Source: an uncultured bacterium
GTDB taxonomy: Bacteria; Myxococcota_A; Polyangia; Polyangiales; Houyiibacteriaceae
Assembly (NCBI GenBank): GCA_938024995.1
Contig: CALJDU010000019.1
Span: 62,001-126,000, forward strand
Length of the DNA stretch: 64,000 nt
Direction of reading: 5' to 3'
Shown here piece by piece: positions 24,103-33,478 of this stretch. Numbering within the stretch: position 1 is the first letter of the stretch; each line of letters opens with the position of its first letter. Position numbers and translations under genes: made by a program. The notes under the pieces are model-generated. The model made no database searches and had not been told where the DNA came from. It saw only the letters and a program-made list of their open reading frames with translations.

Positions 24103-27081
24103 CTACGGGTTAAGGAGCGCTTGGCCGTCCGCCGCGAGAGAAGCGTCTGACTGGGTCGCCGCGCGGACCGCTTCCTCCGCTGCCGCGCGATCGCCCATGG
24201 AGAGATGGGCTCGCGCGCGTCCGAGGTGAACCCGTCCTGGCGCCTCGTGGTTCGCGAGCGTGGCGGACTCCATCTCGCGGAGCGCCTCTGCTCCTCGGCC
24301 CGCTCGCGCGTAGGCCTCGCCCAGGAGCCGGTGCGTCTCTGCGCGCGCGGGATCGACGTGCACTCCAATCTCGCCGAAGCGGAGGACGTCGACCCACCGA
24401 CCGAGCTCCTCGAGCTTGCTGAGGAGCGTCGCGTTGTACGCGCGGTTGTGTTCATCGAGCTCCGCGAGTCGGGTCAGCGCGCGTAGCGATCCATCCGCGT
24501 CTTCGTTCGACTGCGCGATTTCGTAGAGCCCCTGCCAGGCTTCTTTGCGGTCACCGTCGATCGCGACCGCGGCTTCGAGCTCTCGCTTCGCGCCAGCTTT
24601 GTCTTCGGCCGCGAGGAGACCCCGCGCGAGGAGCAACCGTACCTCGTAGCCGTCTTTGCCTCCGGCGATGATCGCGCGGAGATGGCCGAGCGCCGCGCTA
24701 CCGTTTCCGGTCGCGAGCGCGATGCGCGCCAACACGAAACGCGCGATCGGCTGGTTCTCCTCACGCTGAATCGCGCGGGTAGCGGCCTGGGTCGCCGGCT
24801 CCGCTTGTCCATGCGCGAGAAGCCCGGCGGCGTACTCCGCTTGCGCGTTCGCGTCGTTCTCGTTTTGCTGCGCGGCGGCGTGAAGGGGCTCGAGCTCGCG
24901 GTAGCGCCCGAAGTCGACCCGGAAGTCATTGGCGCGCGCCGCGAGCCGTTGCCGGGAGTGAGCCCGAAACGCCGCGTCGAGATCGTCGATGCTCACCCCG
25001 AGCGCGTCTTGCACGACCCGCGGCGACTCATGTCCCGCGGCCCATCCGCGCAGCATCGCGACGACGTCGTCGAACCCGTGGGTCTCCGCGATGTACTTCA
25101 CGATCTGCGAGCTCGCGTAGTAGGCGGTGATCATCTCGTTGCCCGATTTGGCGCGGGTGAAGGCGCGGTTCATCAAGCGAAGCGGGGGGAGCGCGTCGTT
25201 CGCGAGCGCGTCCGCGAGCACGTGGTCCATCTCTCGGCGCCACTCGGGGCGGGCGATGATGGTCTCGTACTCCGCGAGGCCCTCGGTGAACCAACGCGGC
25301 ACAGTGTTCTGCGAGAGCTGAATGTGGAAGACGTGCGCGAGCTCGTGCCAGGTGATCTGCGCCCAGTTGAAAGGACCGCCGCGCGGCGAGAGCGCGGTCA
25401 CGACCTTGCCGAAACAGACGCCCTGCACGCCGAGGTTCGGGAGGCCCACGGTGCGCACGCTGAAGTGCTGAGGATCGGCGAACATTTCGATACGGACGGG
25501 GCCTTCGGGCGTGAACGAGTAGCGACGCTGCATGTCTGCGTAGGCGGTCGTGAGCGTTGGCGGGACGTAGCGCTCCAGAATCGGGCGCTCCTCTTTGTGC
25601 ATCCGGAAGACGAAGGGCCCGCTCGGGAACTCTTCGTACTGTACTGGGATGACGTCATCGTAGAGGTTGAGCGAGTTGAAGACGCGGACGTTGAAGCGGT
25701 CGCGTCGCCACGCTTCCCGCAGCGCCGCGAGCGCGTCCGCTTCCTCGCCCATCCGGAGCAGGTTGATCCCGAGCGTCGCGTGCGCGCGGGCGTCACGAGA
25801 GTTGAGCTGCGTTGCCTCTCGCGCCATCGCGACCATGTCTGGGTAGCGGTGCTCCCACTCCGCGTACTCCGAGATGATCGTGTACATCTCGGAGTAGGTG
25901 GAGTGCCGTCGAAGGACCTCTTGTTTGGCGCGGTCGAACGCGGCGTCGTCTCCCGCGAGAAACGCGATGCCCGCGCGAACGCTGAGCGCTTCGAGATCGT
26001 TGTCGTCGATCGCCAGCGCGCGCCCGATGTGTTGGTTCGCTTGCGCCGTGTCGAGATCGCGGAGCGCGATCCCCGCGGAGGTGACGTAGGCGCTCACGAG
26101 GTTCTCATTGACCGCGAGTGCTTTCCCGATGAGTTCCTCGGCCGCGACAAAGTCGTGCGCTTGATCGATCCGGACCCGCGCCATGAGCTCGAGGGCTTCG
26201 GGGTAGTTGGGGTTGATGCGGAGGGCTTCGTTCAGGCTCTCTTCCGCGTGGCCGGTGTCGTACTTCGCGAAGAAGAGTCGAGCCCACTCATAGTGAACCT
26301 CTGGGAGCTCGCTATTGGCACGGGTTGACTCCTGGAACGCCGAGTTCGCGTCCTGCGCGCTGTCGAGTCCCCAGGCCGCCATGCCGACGTACCCGAGGCC
26401 TTCTGCGTCGCGAGACGTGATCGCGTCGTTGTTGTAGGCCGAGATGAGTCGCATGTAGGCGTTCTCCGCTTCGACCGTTCGTCCTCGCCGCGCCTGGAGC
26501 CGCCCGAGCATGATCATCGCGCGGTGCGCGCCCGCCTCGGTGACCAAGGGGGTCAACGTTCGCTCCGCTTCGTCCAGCGCTCCGCGCGCCATCTGCGCTT
26601 CGCCTCGCAGCGTCTCTGCCGCGATGCGAAGCCGCGCCTCACGGGCGGCGGTACGCGCGCTCGTCTCTGCTTCGCGATACTGACCCTGCGTCAGCAGGAG
26701 CCGAGCGCGCAGGAGCGCTCCTCGAGCGGCGCCGCCGTTCTTGCTCAAGTTCGGCAGCGCGGCGGCGACCTCATCATAGAAGCCGGCGCGAAGGGCGGCC
26801 TCTGCATTGTCGAGGCTCCCGATGGTCGGAGCGGGTCGCGGGGGCGCTTCCTCGGCCGCCTGCTCCGGGAGCGGCGGGAGCGGGATGGCCTCGGCGCTGA
26901 CGGGCGCGGTCGTGGTCGGCGTCTCCGCGTTCTCAGCGGCCCCTGTGTTCGTCGCGCGCTCGCCTTCGTTGTCGCCTTGAGGGTTGTTCGCGGGGCGGGA
27001 CTCGCCGCAGGACGCGCCTGTCGTGAAGAGCAGGATGAGGAGGAGCGAGGAGGAAGAAACGGACCAACGAGTCGTTCGCAT
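24103..27081 (-). CDS. TPR-repeat lipoprotein with gluzincin-type metallopeptidase domain
   Basis: A 992-aa protein. The start at 27081 gives a short lipoprotein signal ending TGASC and sits seven bases from a TACACT box; ATG 27087 is two codons longer. A Pro/Glu-rich linker is followed by many TPR units (about 60-470), then a peptidase MA-like domain with zinc motif HELAH (579-583) and WFTEGLAEYE (597-606) supplying the third ligand, then further TPR units to the C-terminus. Similar TPR-peptidase fusions occur in myxobacteria with no assigned substrate. It is probably anchored in the envelope. It heads no obvious operon: nudC ends 78 bases upstream, on the same strand. Confidence 0.88.
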   Translation of the reverse strand: MRTTRWSVSSSSLLLILLFTTGASCGESRPANNPQGDNEGERATNTGAAENAETPTTTAPVSAEAIPLPPLPEQAAEEAPPRPAPTIGSLDNAEAALRAGFYDEVAAALPNLSKNGGAARGALLRARLLLTQGQYREAETSARTAAREARLRIAAETLRGEAQMARGALDEAERTLTPLVTEAGAHRAMIMLGRLQARRGRTVEAENAYMRLISAYNNDAITSRDAEGLGYVGMAAWGLDSAQDANSAFQESTRANSELPEVHYEWARLFFAKYDTGHAEESLNEALRINPNYPEALELMARVRIDQAHDFVAAEELIGKALAVNENLVSAYVTSAGIALRDLDTAQANQHIGRALAIDDNDLEALSVRAGIAFLAGDDAAFDRAKQEVLRRHSTYSEMYTIISEYAEWEHRYPDMVAMAREATQLNSRDARAHATLGINLLRMGEEADALAALREAWRRDRFNVRVFNSLNLYDDVIPVQYEEFPSGPFVFRMHKEERPILERYVPPTLTTAYADMQRRYSFTPEGPVRIEMFADPQHFSVRTVGLPNLGVQGVCFGKVVTALSPRGGPFNWAQITWHELAHVFHIQLSQNTVPRWFTEGLAEYETIIARPEWRREMDHVLADALANDALPPLRLMNRAFTRAKSGNEMITAYYASSQIVKYIAETHGFDDVVAMLRGWAAGHESPRVVQDALGVSIDDLDAAFRAHSRQRLAARANDFRVDFGRYRELEPLHAAAQQNENDANAQAEYAAGLLAHGQAEPATQAATRAIQREENQPIARFVLARIALATGNGSAALGHLRAIIAGGKDGYEVRLLLARGLLAAEDKAGAKRELEAAVAIDGDRKEAWQGLYEIAQSNEDADGSLRALTRLAELDEHNRAYNATLLSKLEELGRWVDVLRFGEIGVHVDPARAETHRLLGEAYARAGRGAEALREMESATLANHEAPGRVHLGRARAHLSMGDRAAAEEAVRAATQSDASLAADGQALLNP

Positions 27082-27088
27082 GCGCATG

Positions 27089-27094
27089 AGTGTA
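27089..27094 (-). promoter_or_regulatory. -10-like box TACACT, 7 bases before the TPR-peptidase start
   Basis: Read on the minus strand, TACACT is followed by CATGCGC and then ATG 27081. ATG 27087 lies only one base from the box. Confidence 0.4.
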
Positions 27095-27159
27095 TGTCCG
27101 CGGGGGCCGGAGTCGAGACGCCGGAGGCGGAACAGCCCACTCACGCGAGAGATTCCCGT

Positions 27160-28023
27160 TCAGTCGCCCGGTCGAGCGAGGAAGGAACCAATCAAATGAT
27201 GCGCAAGGGAGTACGCGGGTGGGTAGAAGAACCCGTTCGGCGATCGAAGCTCGTCTCGCGTAAACCAGCGCGCCTCCTCCAGTTCATCACGGTCGAGGGT
27301 GATCTTTTCGCTCCGGGCCTCCGCGAAGAATCCGAGCATGAGCGACGCCGGGAACGGCCAGGGGTCAGAGCGGAAGTAGCGCACGCGATCGATCGCGAGC
27401 CCGACCTCTTCGTGGGTCTCGCGGATGACGCAGCCTTCAAGGTCTTCGCCCGGTTCGACGAAGCCGGCGAGCGCGGAGTACATCCCTTGAGGGAAACGTG
27501 GCTGACGCGCGAGCAAGCACCTGTCACCGCGGGTGACCAGGATCATCACCGCGGGATCGGTGCGCGGGTAGGTCGTCCGCTCACAGCTCGCGCACACGCG
27601 CGCGAAGCCGCCTTGTGCGGAGGACGTCGCCTCCCCGCAGCGCCCGCAGTGTCTCGTCTCGCGGTGCCAGTGCATCATGCCGCGGGCGTATCCAAGCAAC
27701 CCGAAGTCGGACGGGCTGAGCGTGGGGCCGGCTGTCCGCGCGTCCGCGAACGCACCACGAGGGAGCTCATGCGTAGCCCCGCGCGGGAGGTCGATGGCGA
27801 AGAGCGGATCCTCGCCGCGCATGCCCAGGAACACACGTTGCTCGGCGGATTGGACGAGATCGGGGATCTCTTCGGAGGGGAAGAGCGCGATGGCGCTCGC
27901 GTTTGAGTCAGCGGTTCGTTCGACGGGCGACTTCCCCCGCCACACGAGCAGCACAAGCGCCCGCGGCAAGAGCGCTTCACGCTCGGCGTCTCGGGTTCGA
28001 AGGTGAGCGGCGCGATCGATCAT
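27160..28023 (-). CDS. nudC: NAD(H) diphosphatase, NudC-type Nudix hydrolase
   Basis: A 287-aa protein that splits NAD(H) into NMN(H) and AMP, and in other bacteria removes NAD caps from RNA. Zinc ribbon Cys126/129/144/147 (CGRC, CASC), Nudix box beginning at Gly187 with REThEEVG around 201-208, and the family signature SDPWPFPAS (219-227; the usual Gln is Asp). The length fits E. coli NudC (257) plus a longer N-terminal domain. ATG 28023 has no Shine-Dalgarno sequence; TACGGT lies six bases upstream. The 78-base gap downstream and the 27-base gap to the DUF1552 gene upstream suggest its own promoter. Confidence 0.95.
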   Translation of the reverse strand: MIDRAAHLRTRDAEREALLPRALVLLVWRGKSPVERTADSNASAIALFPSEEIPDLVQSAEQRVFLGMRGEDPLFAIDLPRGATHELPRGAFADARTAGPTLSPSDFGLLGYARGMMHWHRETRHCGRCGEATSSAQGGFARVCASCERTTYPRTDPAVMILVTRGDRCLLARQPRFPQGMYSALAGFVEPGEDLEGCVIRETHEEVGLAIDRVRYFRSDPWPFPASLMLGFFAEARSEKITLDRDELEEARWFTRDELRSPNGFFYPPAYSLAHHLIGSFLARPGD

Positions 28024-28029
28024 GATCGC

Positions 28030-28035
28030 ACCGTA
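28030..28035 (-). promoter_or_regulatory. -10-like box TACGGT, 6 bases before nudC
   Basis: On the minus strand TACGGT, then GCGATC, then the nudC ATG. No Shine-Dalgarno sequence is present. Confidence 0.45.
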
Positions 28036-28050
28036 CCCTTTTCTTCGCGC

Positions 28051-29403
28051 CTACGCGTGAAGCGAGGTGACCGGACCCATGCAGAGGTCCCGCACGCCGA
28101 ACGTTGTGTCGGGCATCCCCATCATCTGCATGACGGACACGAACATGTCCGCGTGGCCGCGCCCGCCCATGTCGAGGTAGCGCCCGGTGTTGAAGAAGCC
28201 GCCGCCGCTTCCCGCGAGGACGTACGGCATGCGGTTCCAGCGGTGTGTGTTGCCGGTGCCCTTTTCTTGTTCGTTCACCCAGACGACCGTCGTGTGATCG
28301 AGCAGCGTCTGCCCGTCGCCGGTGTCGACCGCCTGCAAGCCGGCGAGGAGGCGCGCGAACTTCTGGCAATGCCAGCGATCGATCTCGCTGACCTGACGGC
28401 GCGCGTTCGCGTCGGAGTCGCCCTTGTGAGAAATCGAGTGGTGGTAGTCGTCGTGACCCAGCCAGGTGTGCCGGACACCGGACTGGCCGTTCGCGTACTG
28501 AATGCTGGCGACGCGCGTGAGGTCGCACTTAAAGGCGTGCGGGATCAGGTCGGCCTGAAGATCGGCGAGCTGCTCGTAGGCGTTCTCGCCGGCCTCGGTG
28601 CGCGGCGGGAGGTCACAGACGTTCGCGCTGAGGTCATCCACGCGACGCGCGATGTCGCCGATGCTCGCGATGTGACTGTCCACGCGAAAACGGTCGGCGG
28701 TGCCGAGGCGCGGTCGCAGGCGCCCGAGGTCGCCTTGCACCGCAGCGAGGACAAGCTCGCGACGACGCCGTACGCGGGCCTGCGCCGCCACGTCCGCGGT
28801 CAGCGGTTGAAACACGCGATCGAAGGCCTGCTGTGGGGTGTGCATCGGCACGACCGCTTCGCCGCGTCCACGGTAGCTGATGCGACTCGGGAGCGCTTGG
28901 CTGATGCCCTGCGCGCGGACCCCAAACTCGAGGCTGCGGTAACGGGTGACCCCGTCGAAGTGGTTCCCGATCTTTTGGTCGATCGAGATCCCGCCGGCGG
29001 TGCCATCCCAAAGGTGGCCAAACTCGCCGGTGCCCATCGGGCCCGCGACGATCGGCATCGCGGTGAGGCAGTGAGCGGTGCCTACGTCGTGACCGTTGCC
29101 GCCGTCGCCGCGTCGTTCGCGCGCGGTGAGCATCGGCATGTTGTCGAGAATGAGGAGCTTGTCGCGGAAGGGCGCGAGCGGCTCCATCGACGAGTTCAAC
29201 GTAAAGTCGCGCTCGCCGCCGCTGGTCGGCCACCAACGCTCGGGGTTCGGACCGTTGGCGGTGAAGAAGAAGACGACGCGCTTGGGGATCGGATCCTGCG
29301 CGTGGGTCTTCCGTGGCGCGAGCATGGCGTCGAGGAAGGGGAGGCCTACCGCGACACCGCCCGCCCCGGTCAAAAACGAGCGCCTGGTCAGTCGCTTCTT
29401 CAT
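28051..29403 (-). CDS. DUF1552-family protein with Tat signal
   Basis: A 450-aa protein. The N-terminus carries a twin-arginine motif TRRSFLTG (6-13), a hydrophobic stretch and cleavage near HAQ, so it is exported folded, probably with a cofactor. The body matches the DUF1552 family (FFTANGPNPERWWP, HDVGTAHCLTA, WVNEQEKGTGNTHRW regions), which occurs in Planctomycetes and Myxococcota and resembles sulfatase/alkaline-phosphatase-like folds. It is almost always found with DUF1592-type cytochrome-like proteins, as here: its start overlaps the stop of that gene by four bases. No reaction is known. The pair is taken to act together in the periplasm. Confidence 0.9.
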   Translation of the reverse strand: MKKRLTRRSFLTGAGGVAVGLPFLDAMLAPRKTHAQDPIPKRVVFFFTANGPNPERWWPTSGGERDFTLNSSMEPLAPFRDKLLILDNMPMLTARERRGDGGNGHDVGTAHCLTAMPIVAGPMGTGEFGHLWDGTAGGISIDQKIGNHFDGVTRYRSLEFGVRAQGISQALPSRISYRGRGEAVVPMHTPQQAFDRVFQPLTADVAAQARVRRRRELVLAAVQGDLGRLRPRLGTADRFRVDSHIASIGDIARRVDDLSANVCDLPPRTEAGENAYEQLADLQADLIPHAFKCDLTRVASIQYANGQSGVRHTWLGHDDYHHSISHKGDSDANARRQVSEIDRWHCQKFARLLAGLQAVDTGDGQTLLDHTTVVWVNEQEKGTGNTHRWNRMPYVLAGSGGGFFNTGRYLDMGGRGHADMFVSVMQMMGMPDTTFGVRDLCMGPVTSLHA

Positions 29404-31112
29404 TCTGAATCCTCCATGCCGCTCAAGTCGGTCACGGTGTCCTGGTCGACGACGCGGTTGAGGAAGGCGTCGGAGAGGGTGAGCCCGACGATGAGCTCAC
29501 GGACGTTGAAGTCGCCTTCACGGAAGCGATCCATGATCGTCTTGACCGAGCAAGCGTCGAGGTCTTCGAACGCGCGCGAGTGTCCGTACTCGAACCAAGC
29601 GCTGGCGAAGCACTCTTGTGCGCCTTCGGACTCCAGCACACTCGAGACGAGCTCGACGACGCCGTCGAAGTCACCATCGACGTCGGTGTCGACGATCTGA
29701 CCCGTGGTGTCGATGGGCAGCCCGTTCTCGTCGTCGCGGTAGCGGCCGTCACCGTCGAAGTGCTCGAACGCGAACCCGAGCGGATCCATCTGGATGTGGC
29801 ATGAGTAGCAGACCGGGTTCTCGCGGTGCTCCGCGAGTTGCTCGCGCGTCGTAAGCGTGGGGTCTGGATCGGGCGGCTCGATCTCGACGCCCTCGGGCAC
29901 ATCCGGCACCTCGCCGCACAAGAGCTTGCCGCGGACGAACATGCCGCGTTCGATCGGGTGGCTAGCGTAGGCGCGCGCGCGGGTCGCCATGATGCTGCCC
30001 TGCGTGAGCATCCCAGAGTAGTGCGCGGGGTCGAGAGGAACACGCTGGAACTCTTCCCCGCTCACGCCGCCGATGGCGTAGTAGTTCGCGAGCTCCTCAT
30101 TCATCATGCTCCACGGCGCGGTCAGCAGCGTCTCCCAGCTTGAATCGCCCTCGATCATCACCGCGCGGATGAAGGCTTCGGTCTCGAGCTCCATGAGGTG
30201 CGGGATGTTCTCGTTCCAGTGCGGGAAGACCTCTTCTTGTTTCGTCACCGTCTCCAGCTCTTCGAGCTCAAGGTAGTGGTGGAAGAACGCCTGGATGGCC
30301 GGCTCGGCGCGGTCATCGGCGAGCATCATCCGCGCGATACGCTCCACCCCGGCGTCGTCGTCGAGCTCGCCGCGGGCGGCTGCATCGAAGAGCGCTTCGT
30401 CCGGCATGTTGCGCCAGAGCAAAAACGACAGCCGGGTCGCGAGCTGGTAGCCATCGAGGCGAACGACCGCGGCGCTGGCGCTGTCTGCGAACTCCACGCG
30501 ATAGAGAAAGTCGGGCGACTGCAACACGGCCTCGACCACCGCGCGGATGGCTTCACGGAAGTTCTGCTCGGTCTCGAGCGTTTCGTAGAGCGCGGTGTAG
30601 GCGTCGAGCTCCGCGGTGGTCGCGGGACGACGGAAGGCCTGCGGCAAGATGCGCTCGATAAACCGGCGCGCGCAGGTGTCGTCCCCGTCAGCGCCGCGGT
30701 CACACGCGATCAAGCTGTCGAGGTCGCCGGTCGCGCGCTCAGCCACTTCTTCCGCGGCGGACATGTACTGCTCCGCGAGCAGCTCGCTCACGACGCGGAC
30801 GTCTTCCGTCGCGCCGCGCTCGTCGTCGACCCAACGCGACGCGGGCTCGGTGGTGTCTCCGAAGAGGTAGGCGACCACGTTGTCGTACTCATCGACCCGC
30901 AGGCGGCGAAGCGGGCTACGGCCGGGGTGAACTTCGCTGCAGTCGAGCTCCGGAAGGTCAGCTGGCGGATCACCTGGGTCACCGGGACGCCAAGGCCGCG
31001 AGGGATCGTCAGGGCGCATCGAGTTGGGGTCTTCGATGTCTCCAGTGCAGCTCGCGAGAGAAAGGACAGCGCAGAGAGCCGTTAGCGAGGGGAGAAGACG
31101 AACCTGCCTCAT
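29400..31112 (-). CDS. DUF1592/DUF1588-family lipoprotein with CxxCH motif
   Basis: A 570-aa protein. Lipoprotein signal ending LASC (Cys22), then regions typical of the DUF1587/1595/1592/1588/1585 set: SPLRRLRVDEYDNVV at the start, RRFIERILPQAFRRPATTAEL, and LLCGEVPDVPEGVEIEPP followed by CYSCH (435-439). The CxxCH could bind haem c, as suggested for relatives, but only one such motif is present and the Met ligand is uncertain. Upstream TATAGT lies six bases before the ATG. It forms a two-gene operon with the DUF1552 gene. Possible envelope redox complex; substrate unknown. Confidence 0.9.
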   Translation of the reverse strand: MRQVRLLPSLTALCAVLSLASCTGDIEDPNSMRPDDPSRPWRPGDPGDPPADLPELDCSEVHPGRSPLRRLRVDEYDNVVAYLFGDTTEPASRWVDDERGATEDVRVVSELLAEQYMSAAEEVAERATGDLDSLIACDRGADGDDTCARRFIERILPQAFRRPATTAELDAYTALYETLETEQNFREAIRAVVEAVLQSPDFLYRVEFADSASAAVVRLDGYQLATRLSFLLWRNMPDEALFDAAARGELDDDAGVERIARMMLADDRAEPAIQAFFHHYLELEELETVTKQEEVFPHWNENIPHLMELETEAFIRAVMIEGDSSWETLLTAPWSMMNEELANYYAIGGVSGEEFQRVPLDPAHYSGMLTQGSIMATRARAYASHPIERGMFVRGKLLCGEVPDVPEGVEIEPPDPDPTLTTREQLAEHRENPVCYSCHIQMDPLGFAFEHFDGDGRYRDDENGLPIDTTGQIVDTDVDGDFDGVVELVSSVLESEGAQECFASAWFEYGHSRAFEDLDACSVKTIMDRFREGDFNVRELIVGLTLSDAFLNRVVDQDTVTDLSGMEDSE

Positions 31113-31118
31113 TCGGGG

Positions 31119-31124
31119 ACTATA
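31119..31124 (-). promoter_or_regulatory. -10-like box TATAGT, 6 bases before the DUF1592 gene
   Basis: Minus strand TATAGT, six bases (CCCCGA), ATG 31112. It is one of the closest matches to a -10 consensus among the start-proximal boxes. Confidence 0.5.
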
Positions 31125-31160
31125 CCAGAGCGCGGTCTTACACTCGACGCACAGCGACCT

Positions 31161-32771
31161 TCAGCGAAGCAGTTTCAGCTTGTTCTTCGCGTCTCTGGCG
31201 ATCTTTCGCCGCCCGGCCTTTTGCGCCACGTGTTCGAGCAGCTCTTCGCCCAGCGGGTGCCCTGCCTCCGCGAAGTGGAACCCGACGTAGTACTGCGCCT
31301 CAAAGGTGAGCGACTTGTCCTTTGTGAGGGAGCGCCCGACCGTGAATCCGCGACCCGACAGCATCAGCAAGGCGTTCAGGGCGGGGTCACTGGCGCGTGC
31401 GCTCTTGCGCGGATCGAGCGCGCTCTCCATCAACAGCGTCGCCGCCAACGCGTAGTGATCCTCCGGCGTCGCGGTGCGTGAGCGGCCAAGCGCGCGCAAC
31501 GCGAGCAGTCGTTCGTCGCTTCGGCTGGGGCTTCGCTTGAGCTTTTTCTGGAGCGCTCGCAGCAGGTCGGTGGTTCCAGCGCTGTCTTTCCGAAACGCGA
31601 GCTCGGCCATTTGCGTGAACGCCCCGTCGTCGACATCGATCCACCACGTCATGGAAGCGTGGAGACTCTTTTTCTGCGCGGTGGTGAGGTCGTCGGGTCG
31701 CGCCATCAACAGCTTCGCGATCGGACGCACCCGCAGCGGGTCGTCTGTGTCCGCGAGCGCCTGAACCAACATCGCGCTCAGACCGGACTTGCTCTCAAGC
31801 GCGCGCGCAGCTGCTTCCATGCGCCGGTGGGGTCCCGACTGCAGGCTCGCGAGCAGCGCGTTCACCGCAGCCGCTTCGTCGCGGTGGCCAAGCATCTGAA
31901 TCACGAAGGTGGCGCGGCCGTCATCCTCGTGCGCCGCGAGCCCCGCGAGTCGCTCGGCGAGCCCCGCGGGCAACGGGATGCTCCCGAGACTCAAGAGCGC
32001 GGTCTGCGCGAGCGCGCGGTCTTCGGCCTCCGCGGCGTCCACGAGCGCGCCGGCGATCTTCGTCGTCGTCTTCTTGTCCGCGTCACGAGCCGCGAAGCGC
32101 AGCGCGATCAACGCCTCTTGCCGTACCCGCGCGTCTTCATGATTGGCGCGCGCGACCTCGAGGAGCTTTGGGGTCGTCTTCGGATCGTGGAAGAAGCCGA
32201 TCATTTTCACGAGCGTCTGCCGCGCGATCGCGCTGTCGGTGTTGTTCAGCGCGCGAAGGATCGCGCGGAGGTGCGCAGCGCGGGTCGGTCGATCGGCGGA
32301 CTCCAGCGTCTGCTTGAACGTGGAGGCGGACGCCGCCGCGGCGTCTTCGCTGCTGGAGGAGAGGCCAGAGAGCAGAGATGAAAAAGCGTCCGTTCCGCCG
32401 AGCTGCGCGAGGACCGCGTCAATCGCGCGCCGTTCATCGATCCCCGCTTCGACCCGTCGCTCCGAGAGCGTCGTCACGACGTCGTCGCCCATGCTGACGA
32501 TCGCGGCGATCGCGGCCTCGCGTACTCCCTTGTCGCGGGTCGCGAGGAGCGGGAAGATCTTGCCCTTCGCTTTGCGGGCGCCGATCCGCGCGAGCGCTCG
32601 AAGCGCGTAGCGGCGCGCCGGGCCGCTGTCGTCGAGCAGCGCGATGAGCCCCGTCTGCACCTCCGGTCCGCGCGCCTTGATCTCCCCGAGCACCAGAGCC
32701 GCGGCGACCCTTTTCTCGTCATCCGCGTCCGAGAGCATCTCGACGATTTTGCTGAGCGGTGCTTTCGCCAT
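31161..32771 (-). CDS. HEAT-repeat protein
   Basis: A 536-aa protein built almost wholly of helical repeats of about 35-40 residues with the HEAT/PBS-lyase pattern (for example VAAALVLGEIKARG, RRYALRALARIGA, VREAAIAAIVSMGDD). There is no signal peptide or membrane helix, so it is cytoplasmic and probably a binding scaffold. The ATG at 32771 begins directly at the first repeat; the frame is open further upstream, but that part is rich in Arg and Ser and reads as non-coding. A near-match -10 (TACGCG) lies five bases before the start. It is divergent from the DksA-like gene across 269 bases. Confidence 0.82.
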   Translation of the reverse strand: MAKAPLSKIVEMLSDADDEKRVAAALVLGEIKARGPEVQTGLIALLDDSGPARRYALRALARIGARKAKGKIFPLLATRDKGVREAAIAAIVSMGDDVVTTLSERRVEAGIDERRAIDAVLAQLGGTDAFSSLLSGLSSSSEDAAAASASTFKQTLESADRPTRAAHLRAILRALNNTDSAIARQTLVKMIGFFHDPKTTPKLLEVARANHEDARVRQEALIALRFAARDADKKTTTKIAGALVDAAEAEDRALAQTALLSLGSIPLPAGLAERLAGLAAHEDDGRATFVIQMLGHRDEAAAVNALLASLQSGPHRRMEAAARALESKSGLSAMLVQALADTDDPLRVRPIAKLLMARPDDLTTAQKKSLHASMTWWIDVDDGAFTQMAELAFRKDSAGTTDLLRALQKKLKRSPSRSDERLLALRALGRSRTATPEDHYALAATLLMESALDPRKSARASDPALNALLMLSGRGFTVGRSLTKDKSLTFEAQYYVGFHFAEAGHPLGEELLEHVAQKAGRRKIARDAKNKLKLLR

Positions 32772-33040
32772 GAAGCCGCGTAGCGCCTTGGAAGGTGACT
32801 CTTCAAGAGCGTTTCGCGTCCGCCAACCAGAAAACCCACGACACGATTTCTTTGCCCTGTTCGTGGGGCAATTCGGCCTCAAAGAGACAATCAGACGATT
32901 TGTGTCCCTTGCGCTTTCAGATTTTGGCTTAAACTCGTGGCATCTCACCGAACCTCGTGGCGGCGTATTGCGTTCTCTGACGTGCTGTGACACCACGACG
33001 GGTCCAAATTCGGGACTCGGACGAGAGAAACGACACAAGA
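32772..33040. other. Divergent intergenic region between HEAT-repeat and DksA-like genes
   Basis: 269 bases, more A+T-rich than its surroundings between about 32840 and 32940, with TTTCAGATTTTGGCTTAAAC near the middle that may contain a -10 (TAAACT) for the rightward gene. The leader before the DksA-like gene would then be about 100 bases with no clear Shine-Dalgarno sequence. I see no coding sequence or riboswitch fold. Confidence 0.4.
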
Positions 33041-33478
33041 ATGGCCGCAAAGAAAAAGAAGAAGCGCATCCGGGCGGATGAGTTTGAGCCGATCGCGCAC
33101 CCTGATTCGAAACTGACGAAGAAGCAGGTGCAATCGCTCTACGAAAAGCTTCTCGATGAGCGCGATCGCGTGATGCAAGGGCTCGGCGAGCACCTGTCGG
33201 ACGCGATCAGCAACGTCGATCCGCTCTCCGACGAAATGGACGTCGCCCAGCGGCACACGGAGCAGGCGTACCTCATGCGCTTCGCGGACAAGGAGCGGAA
33301 GCTCCTCGTCCAGATTGGTAACGCGATCGAGAAGCTCAAAGAAGGGGAGTACGGCGTCTGCGAAGGCACCGGCGAACCCATCGCGATCAAGCGCCTCGAG
33401 CTTCGGCCTTGGACTCGCTACAGCGTCGAGTACAAAGAGCAGGTCGAGCGCGAGCGCAAGCAGCACCACCGTCGATGA
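33041..33478 (+). CDS. DksA/TraR-family protein lacking most zinc ligands
   Basis: A 145-aa protein with a Lys-rich N-terminus, a helical coiled-coil region (24-100) ending in the DksA-type globular part. Where DksA has four zinc Cys (CxxC...CxxC), this protein has a single Cys107 followed by EGTG, and YSVEY (127-131) replaces the second pair. The flanking family residues ([22 protein letters not shown]) are intact. Zinc-free DksA paralogues with substituted ligands are known (DksA2 of Pseudomonas aeruginosa) and function when zinc is short. It should act in the RNA polymerase secondary channel; whether it responds to ppGpp cannot be read from sequence. Its stop overlaps the dcd start by four bases. 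Confidence 0.85.
   Translation: MAAKKKKKRIRADEFEPIAHPDSKLTKKQVQSLYEKLLDERDRVMQGLGEHLSDAISNVDPLSDEMDVAQRHTEQAYLMRFADKERKLLVQIGNAIEKLKEGEYGVCEGTGEPIAIKRLELRPWTRYSVEYKEQVERERKQHHRR

Noticed and set aside
27100..28100. A tRNA-like GGGTTCGA near 27990
   Set aside because: It lies inside nudC and no cloverleaf can be formed around it. I found no tRNA elsewhere.
29796..29810. Calling the DUF1592 protein a c-type cytochrome outright
   Set aside because: A single CxxCH in a Cys-containing protein is weak evidence; I record it only as a possible haem site.
32958..32971. Sigma-54-like TGGCGGCGTATTGC upstream of the DksA-like gene
   Set aside because: GG and GC are nine bases apart, not ten; sigma-54 promoters do not tolerate this spacing well.
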